Assembly (NCBI GenBank): GCA_948567375.1
Contig: OX419757.1
Span: 72,106,001-72,170,000 of the forward strand
DNA: 64,000 bases
Direction: 5' to 3'
Origin: Lunularia cruciata
Taxonomy: Eukaryota; Streptophyta; Marchantiopsida; Lunulariales; Lunulariaceae
Under the pieces are notes generated by a model. That model was not told the DNA's origin. It did no database searches and was given only the letters and a program-made list of their open reading frames with translations. The position numbers and the translations under genes were made by a program. Positions 57,416 through 64,000 of this stretch are shown here, piece after piece (positions within the stretch are counted from its first letter, which is position 1; every line of letters starts with the position of its first letter).

Positions 57416-58483
57416 ATGGCGATTTCGGAAGCCAATGCTGCGCTAGACCTTCTTACAAAATTACTCAAAGCAATACGGGCAGTACGAAGCTACAAGCAGT
57501 CTTCTGATGACTTGGAAGCTTCGACTGAGAAAGTGTCTGCATTAAGAGAGAGCATAAACCGTTGGAAGGAGCGCCTTCTAAAGTATCCTGTTCCCCTCCA
57601 CAATGAAGTGCAATCTCGGTTGAAATATGCTTATGATCGGCTTGAAATACTGTCTAGTGAGGTTGAGGCAATGAAGGAGAAGAGTTGTTGCTGGATGGTG
57701 TGGGATAAGGTTACTTCTCCGGATCGAATAGCCTTGAGTCTGAACAACGTCAATGAAGCACTCGACAATATCTTGAATGCCATGAGGGAGGGTTACGAGG
57801 CAGTGCAAATTCTCGAGAAACAAGCAGACAAGATCCAAGCACAAATCGACTTCAAGGACGACGCAAAGTATGTTCCACTCATGAAAACGTTCCGAAAGAT
57901 CAAAGTATGTCTTGAGGAGGATGATTCTTCTAATAATCTTATCTTGCTACATGGTGGGTCGGGTGAAGGGAAATCGTCCCTAGTTAAATACATTATTCTG
58001 ATGTATTCTAAGGAATGGAGTCCTCCGCCTTCGGGAAGTTCATCCAACAGATTTCGTGATGGAATAGTTTTTCTTCGATGCGGGGAGAATGCAGATTCAA
58101 GATCCTTGTTGGTTTCAATGGGGAAGAAGCTGGGCTATCAAATGGGGGCATATGATCAGTCGGACGATCTTCAGCATCAGGAAGTAGCAAATGGTTCGAG
58201 AGGCGACGTGGATACCTTGCGGAGGACTCTGATTAAAAGACTGGAACTACTCACCAGCGTGTTGATAGTTCTTGACGATGTTTGGGAACAGCAGACTATC
58301 AAGGATCTGCTGATACCAGTGCTTTCCGTCAAGTACCTAATCACCACTCAGAACATGTCATTGTGGAACACCAGGCACTGTATAGGAATTGGAAGGCCAA
58401 GCGAAGAAGAGGCGAGAAAAATCCTTATCAACCATACAAGAGTACAACAGTCGAAGCAGATCGAATTGCCATCTGACGTCAAG
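57416..58483 (+). CDS. NLR copy 2, exon 1: N-terminal helical domain and P-loop NB
   Basis: The proposed start is ATG at 57,416; the frame is open 57 bases further up, and an acceptor-like CAG there leaves room for an upstream exon. Residues 1-150 form a long amphipathic helical bundle (coiled-coil/RPW8-like by pattern, AISEANAALDLLTKLLKAIR...). The NB-ARC nucleotide site follows: P-loop GGSGEGKSSL (57,953-57,982), kinase-2 LIVLDDVW (58,262-58,285) and RNBS-B KYLITTQN. The exon ends at GT 58,484 in phase 0. NB-ARC proteins switch between ADP and ATP states in immune signalling in the cytosol. The 356-residue exon is the first of five proposed for a protein of about 1550 residues. Confidence 0.85.
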
Positions 58484-58909
58484 GTATGGTATTCTAAAAT
58501 ACTGGTAGTTAAGCTGAAATCCATATTGATCACTTTCAACCCGATCATGTTGATATCTTGCTTTCGCATTCGAGTTTTAGTATGTTTTGCGTATTATAGG
58601 AAGCCCATTAGAACCAGACGAAACAGTCAGGCAGTATTAGGGGGCAAATCTGCTTATAATACATGAGATTATGAATTGCTCTTTCCGGTTCTTTATTATA
58701 TTTCTTTTTGTAGAATCCAAAATCCAAAGATCAATCTCCTTCGTTCCTACAGAAATCGTAGAGGTAACCCGCCTGGTTTGAGTTTCCAATCAAGATTGTA
58801 TTTAACTTATCATCCTTTGTACAACTGTACTGACATCAAACAATCTTTAGCTATAGAACTGGTTGCAAATCTTCCATTTGTTGAATTATATCGGTACTTC
58901 GTTTTTCAG
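58484..58909 (+). other. NLR copy 2, intron 1
   Basis: GTATGG at 58,484 and TTTTTCAG ending at 58,909 bound this intron. It splits the NB-ARC between RNBS-C and GLPL. Removing it gives the normal spacing of about 20 residues between those motifs, which unspliced reading would not (the frame stops at 58,664-58,666). Confidence 0.75.
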
Positions 58910-59707
58910 AATGAAGTTGACTCGCTGCTTAGGGACGTTGGTTATCATCCGCTTGTTCTAGCCAATTTAGGCGCGTTCATCCCAATCAGAGATTTTAACT
59001 TCCCGGGTTTGTCAAAATGGAAGAAGTTGAGGAAAGAGTTGATGAGTGCTCTGAAGACTGCGGATGAAAAGAATCGTCAAGCTACACCAGCAGTATTTAA
59101 CGAGCCTTACGAGCGCAGCGTGCTTGCGTCCTTGACAATGGCGTTTAATAAGCTCACGCCGTTAGCCCAGACGCTGCTCCACTGTCTAGCAATTTGCTCT
59201 GCCTACGGGGTCGATGAAAATGTTCTGAAAGTCTGGTTCAAGGCTATAACTGGGAGCTACGATGAATTAGACTTCGATTTTGCCACGGAAAATCTCAAAG
59301 AATGTTCTGTTATTGAGATTGCTGGCAAGGAAGGTGTTGGGATAGGAGAGCTTTCGAATCAATGGTCTATGCATGATCTTGGGCAGAAACTTCTTCAAGA
59401 GATGAAATCGGAAGACATTGAAGCAGTCACTTTGAAGCTGACTGAGGGAGACGTACAAAGCGCAGCGAGCGAAGGAGGCAGCTCTGATTCTGACTGTGAG
59501 AAATTATTGAGTACTGCCTTGTGTTTTCTTTACGGCAATTCAGACTGCTCTAAAAATGCAGAAAGCAAGTTGGCACTCGATTGGTCGTATAAGCGTTGGT
59601 CACGCTTATACAAACAGTTCTTGAAATCCTTCACGAAGCTTCTGCATCCTGAGTACCCTAAATGCGAGATGGAGTGGCAGAACAAAGCACACGCTATTTC
59701 AAGAACG
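58910..59707 (+). CDS. NLR copy 2, exon 2: ARC subdomains
   Basis: This 266-codon exon continues the NB-ARC: GYHPLVLANLG is the GLPL motif, LLHCLAICSAYGV is RNBS-D, and SMHDLGQKLLQEM (MHD at 59,369-59,377) is the MHD motif that controls the switch. All three are intact, so the module looks functional. An acidic/serine stretch (SAASEGGSSDSDCE) comes after the MHD and then a helical linker. It ends at ACG|GTGAGT in phase 0, joining to the ARM exon. The same exon must exist left of the window for copy 1. Confidence 0.85.
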
Positions 59708-59957
59708 GTGAGTGGATGAATAATAAGTACATTTATTTCTTTTCTCTCTCTCCTGCTTTCCCCCATCGGAAAGAGAGACTACAGTTTTATTGGATACCAA
59801 ATTGGTCTAGCAATACCTCAAGTCCTAGTCCTGTTTCAAGTAGCTTTCCTTTCAACCGCATATTTGTATTTCAGAATCTTAACGCTCGATGATCCTAGTG
59901 GTAAATAGGTTCATCACTTGATCTCACAAAAGTGTTTGTGTTTTCTATATCGGGCAG
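59708..59957 (+). other. NLR copy 2, intron 2
   Basis: GTGAGT at 59,708 is followed by a CT-rich tract and ends with CAG at 59,957. A second acceptor, also phase 0, lies at 59,985-59,987. From 59,779 on it is identical to window position 1 onward. Confidence 0.7.
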
Positions 59958-62413
59958 ATAATTCTCCAATATTTGGCGACGGGACAGATGGCCGACATCG
60001 ACGGAGAAATCTCGCTACTGCTGGAAGCACCAGAGACAGCTTTGGCTACATGTCTAGCTCTGACATCAATCTCCTGGACCTCCAATTTACATGGAGATGT
60101 ACTTCCCAGAACAGAAAAAACATTGTTGGAGAAAATTTACAAGTACTTAGATAAACCTCCTCAACCATACAACGAACTTGCTTTGTATGGAGAAGCATTG
60201 AATGTCTGCTCTGGTGTAAGCAACCTCCTGGCTCTCTTAGAAGAACCACAATTTTCCAGGTTAACTACATTTGTCATCAAAATTTTGCAGTGGCCTTGGG
60301 GCGAATCTCCGTTGAAAGACGATGTAGGTATTGCAGAGTCACTTCTCTCCATGTTATGGAGAGTGGTCGCAATGCGTCATGGTGCACCTTCTTCAAAAAT
60401 TGCAAGGAAGAAACTTGCTTCAACTCCAGGTTTGACCCGAGTTCTTATGGGTTTCTTGGATGGCCGTTCCTTCTATCAGAGCAACCTTCAAGAGTGGTCT
60501 TCTCGTGTTTTCCTTGCAATACATTGTCAAGATGACGAGATTAAAGCCAAGACCATCCTCCTTCCCGATGTCTTGGATATTGTTGTTGGGTTGCTAGAAG
60601 GGCCTCATTTACATGTCAACGCAGCCCACATATTGAAGGAATTGGCATGGACAGTCGTGGGTGCAGAAAAAATTGTATCCCATCCTCGCGCTCTGAGTAG
60701 ATTGTTGACACTCCTAATACATACTGTTTCACGGGATACACAATGTGCAGCGCTAACCGTTTTGGCACAACTTGCACGCATCTTACCGGAGAGTGGAATT
60801 ATAGAATCACTTTGGGCGCGTCTAAAACTCCTAGTTCACCAAGATTCTCATCCTGATGTCTTGCGAGTGGTGGCGATTATTATCACAAACCAGAATTATG
60901 GGATACGGTTGGTGGAGATTATTAAGCTGTATGAGAAGCTGCTCGCTGCTAACGTGCGCGCGGCGACTCGCGCAGGGGCATTAACAGCTTTGTGTATTTT
61001 TGTGTCTGAAAGGACAACACATGGCTCGGTTGTGAAGTCTCCACACCTACTGGAAAATATGCTAGAAAGTCTCCGGGAAGACGGAGCTATTTCTGTGTTA
61101 AATTCCGTTTGTGAAACGATGAGAAGAGCCATCACCGAAAGCAAACAGATAGAGGAGGAGCGAAAAAGAAGACTCATGGTTGAAATTGTGCAGAGGTGTC
61201 TTAACCTGACGCAGAATGCAAATACAACACTGCAGCTGGAAGCATGGAGTGCGTTACAGACTCTAGCGTCTGCCCATGAATTGTATGAGGTCATGGTTAC
61301 TGATACAAAAATCTTAGGTCATTTCTTGGAATCTGTAGATGAAAGTAAGACTCATGCTGTTTTGGAAACTGTGGCAAAGATTCTGTGCTTGATCATAAAC
61401 AGAGCAAGAGATGCAGAGCAAACTCACCAGATCTCAACAGATGCAAGAGAGTATGAGCAAATGTACCAAATCTCAACAAATGTTCTGGACAGGAGTTTGA
61501 AAGCATTTGCTAGACTGTTAGAAGATAGTACTAAACCTGAAATCCAGACAGCTGCTACTCGAGCCTTAGTGTACCTTACGAATCAAAAAGAGGTCCACAG
61601 TGTCATGGTTGGAGAAGCAAACATACTGAGGCGTCTTCTGAAGGTTGTGAATGAAGATGCAGATCCATCCGCCTTGGTCCCAGCAGCTTGGATAATGCGG
61701 AATTGTTTGATGAAAGAAGACCCAGGAGCTTCAAGATCTTCCATCATGCGAACACATGGGACGCGCTATGTTACAATACTGGCAAGTGGGAAAGGAGTTG
61801 ATCTGCAAGCAGAAGCAGCCCTTGCTATTGGAATCCTTTCGATGGGGACTAAGAACCGTGGATTCATCGTGGCGCTACCAGGTGCTCTAGATTCACTCAC
61901 AGCGCTCTTGAGCAATAGGGCCGTGACACCGTCAGTCGCGAGAAAAGTTTGTGAGGCAGTCCAACTCATCGATGATAACCGAACAGAGTCGCGGACCGTG
62001 GATGACATTGTTTTAGACTTCAAAGCTAAAATCCTCAAAACCTACTTATCACTGTTGGAAAAACATGTACCCACCCAGGTGCAGGAGGCAGCAAGAGAAT
62101 CTTTGAGAAGTCTTCTTCGTTCTGAAGCAAATCGTCGGTTGTTTGCCGACGTCTGCCCCGAGGGCCAAGATCACTTGATTGGATTTCTGAACAGTTTCGC
62201 CGGACGCGTCGCAAGTCAATCCTGGGCTAGGCTCACGGCCATGGAATGCTTGACTCTCATTGACCAAGAAAAAGCGGAAGAAATGCATCTCGTTTCGGCT
62301 GACGCGATTGCGGGGAGAGCTAGAGCCAAAATGTACCTGAAATCGTTTGAGAGAGCATCGGTGGATTTCGACAGGGCCATCCAGCTAGCACCTTCTTGGC
62401 GGACACTTTACTG
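59958..62413 (+). CDS. NLR copy 2, exon 3: ARM repeats and first TPR
   Basis: The exon of 2456 bases is the counterpart of 180-2635. It encodes about 818 residues of ARM/HEAT-type helical repeats, then the start of a TPR (RARAKMYLKSFERASVDFDR, AIQLAPSW). The first about 780 residues are identical to copy 1. In the last 60 residues this copy has T, I, V, F, R and T where copy 1 has R, L, A, H, D and H, plus a changed split codon (Cys for Leu) at the exon junction. This copy is closer to the TPR consensus. The donor GTGAGT is at 62,414. Acceptor choice at 59,957 or 59,987 would change 10 residues. Confidence 0.88.
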
Positions 62414-62780
62414 GTGAGTGTCCTGCAACCTTTTTCCTCCTTCCCGGGCGGTATGTAGCCATCTAGCCGGTAAATAGAGATAGTTACAAGCGAAGATGAA
62501 AACTCCGTCTAGAAATCATCATCCTCTGTTATCTTTTTGTAATTTAGTGGGGTTACCTTTTCTGGCTGGCTATCCAGATTTATCTCCGTTTCTCCTTGAT
62601 GTATCAAAACGATATGACATGCTTTTCGGGTAAAATATCCACAAGTCCTTCGGACATACACTAACGTAGAATGCTATCTATCTCCCACTAAAAGAATTCA
62701 GCAGGGGACACTAGAGGAGGAATTTTGGCATCATCGGCGTTGGATTCTGATGCTTGTTGGCTGTTATGTTCTGCTCGCAG
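62414..62780 (+). other. NLR copy 2, intron 3
   Basis: A 367-base GT-AG intron, the same length as in copy 1, with two differences near its donor. Confidence 0.75.
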
Positions 62781-63057
62781 CTGGAGAGCTTTCGCGAGAG
62801 CCCAACTAGGGAACACCGCCGGGGCTTTGGAGGATCTGAATAGCGGCGTTGAGCTTCATCCCACTAACCCTTTGTACTGGCAAGAGAGGGGTGTATTGAA
62901 GAGAATCATGGGTGATTACGACGGAGCCCTGTCGGATTTGAATGAGGGTTTGAGATTAGACGCTGACGACTACGAACTACTGAAGCACCGTGGTTATGTT
63001 AAATTTCGCAAGGGAGATGAAGATGGTGCCCGATTGGATGCAGAACATGCCCTTATG
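62781..63057 (+). CDS. NLR copy 2, exon 4: TPRs
   Basis: About 92 residues of TPR continue from exon 3: WRAFARAQLGNTAGALEDLN, then HPTNPLYWQERGVLKRIMGD and YDGALSDLNEGLRL, then YELLKHRGYVKFRKGDEDGA. The loops are consensus-like, unlike the TASSFW and KFLKG of copy 1. The exon probably ends before GTAAAA at 63,058; without splicing the frame ends at 63,154-63,156. TPRs commonly dock Hsp90/SGT1-type or other peptide ligands; any partner here is unknown. Confidence 0.8.
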
Positions 63058-63692
63058 GTAAAACAATTTACCACCCGTATTTATCTTCCTTCGTATGTAG
63101 ACGAGATATTTCTGGGGGCTATGTCGGTGTCATACTTAGGATTTGAGCTTGTATAAGAATACAGCCACCAAACCTGGGACTTCTTTATTCCCTTATTGAC
63201 ATCCAAATGTCAAAGGAGAATATCACAACTTGAAGTACAAAGTTACAGGGTTTGTAAATCAATGTGTTATATAAATCATTGCTGGAGTGGTCTGTTCAGC
63301 AATATTGAATAATGATGGGATTTAATAGAAAAGCACATACATGTGTATCCTCAAGTAAAGTATGCTATGTACAACAATGTCATATTTTGGAGACTTTGAG
63401 CATCCATGGCATACAAAATCTACGAATCTCAATATTTTACTATCATAATGGTGATATTCAAAAGCTAGGGGTTCTAATATACATTTGATACATGCTCTCA
63501 TTCATTCATTTCTCATTTTTGATATGCTCATATATTCATTTTCTCCATTTTCTTGTTCATACCAATTTCATACACATTTACTTTTCATTACAAAGAAAGA
63601 GAAAAATTATCTGTAGCTCACCGTGGATTTTAGCATCTTTGCCGTTACAGAAACGTTAATCTAAGCTCTCCCTCTCTCTCTTTCTTTTCAAG
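63058..63692 (+). other. NLR copy 2, probable intron 4
   Basis: AT-rich, non-coding, ends in a CT-rich tract and TTTTCAAG. Scattered single-base differences from 3280-3912 rise towards its 3' end. Confidence 0.45.
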
Positions 63693-63752
63693 GAAGGTAC
63701 CAGTGAGAGTAGGAGAATATCCGTTCTATATCTTCGCACATACAATACATAA
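63693..63752 (+). CDS. NLR copy 2, putative terminal exon
   Basis: Phase-0 exon of 19 codons and TAA, equivalent to 3913-3972. The single difference is synonymous. It completes a model of about 1552 residues if correct. Confidence 0.4.
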   Translation, partial: EGTSESRRISVLYLRTYNT

Positions 63753-64000
63753 CGACTAACAAAATGAGAATCTCAATTTCCCGAAAATAGCACAAGTATG
63801 TTCCGCTAAGATAATATTTTTTCTGCAACAAGATATGGAACATATCAATTTGAAAAGGAAAATAAAATGAAAGTTATTTATTTTGCATCGCGTGCGTACC
63901 GTGACATGAAGAATATTTTAAGTATTATTGCAAAGGGAACTCAAATCATGCAATGAACACATGAGATTGTCCACTTTTAATAAAATAGATTCAACGTGAA
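63753..64000 (+). other. 3' flank of NLR copy 2
   Basis: Homologous to 3973-4220 with a mismatch density that rises up to the window end, where the two copies are only loosely alignable. No gene seen. Confidence 0.4.

Noticed and set aside
1-64000. tRNA, rRNA or other structural RNA genes
   Set aside because: I scanned for tRNA-like A and B boxes and conserved rRNA stretches and found none I could support; the only tRNA-like signal is the PBS of the LTR element.

Overview
The window looks like nuclear DNA of a land plant, most likely a non-seed plant such as a moss or other bryophyte. The grounds are GT-AG introns, an NB-ARC immune receptor whose C-terminus is ARM plus TPR repeats instead of LRRs, remnants of nodulin-like/NFD4-type MFS transporters and F-box/kelch genes, Ty3/gypsy elements with an initiator-tRNA-Met-type primer binding site, and a gypsy RT with the AIG/LDLRAGYHQLP style I associate with early land plants. 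The clade is an inference; the plant assignment is firm.

Layout. (1) 1-3972 is the 3' half of an NLR gene; its 5' exons lie left of the window. (2) 4.25-35.6 kb is an AT-rich, gene-poor patchwork of segmental and tandem duplications. It holds an AT-rich repeat family (A), a tandem unit (5.6-12.7 kb), at least five or six broken copies of F-box/kelch (minus) and nodulin-like MFS (plus) fragments lying side by side, and two further repeat groups (D, E) carrying unassigned coding remnants. (3) 35.6-38.5 kb is a head-to-head cluster of LTRs with terminal repeats TGTAATAC/GTATTACA, PBS and polypurine tracts. (4) 38.5-47.5 kb is a decayed plus-strand Ty3/gypsy element: gag with zinc knuckles, aspartic protease, a DNA cytosine-5 methyltransferase domain, RT, RNase H, integrase and a C-terminal PHD finger. 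This is the most interesting object in the window. (5) 47.6-52.4 kb holds an inverted family-A copy, a chromodomain-bearing gypsy remnant with its 3' LTR, a family-B insert with a minisatellite, and more family A. (6) 52.4-56.8 kb repeats segments E and D. (7) 57.4-63.75 kb is a complete NLR gene: helical N-terminus, NB-ARC, ARM repeats, TPRs, in five proposed exons.

The NLR segment 59,779-64,000 is a near copy of 1-4,220 at an offset of 59,778 bp. The first about 2.45 kb appear identical, while the TPR-coding part carries dense multi-nucleotide replacements, nearly all changing amino acids, and divergence rises again downstream. This pattern suggests recent duplication or gene conversion with localised diversification of the TPR surface.

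Only the two NLR copies look like functional host genes. Everything between them is mobile-element sequence or decayed gene fragments. Coordinates of repeat edges are read by eye and should be taken as accurate to tens of bases.
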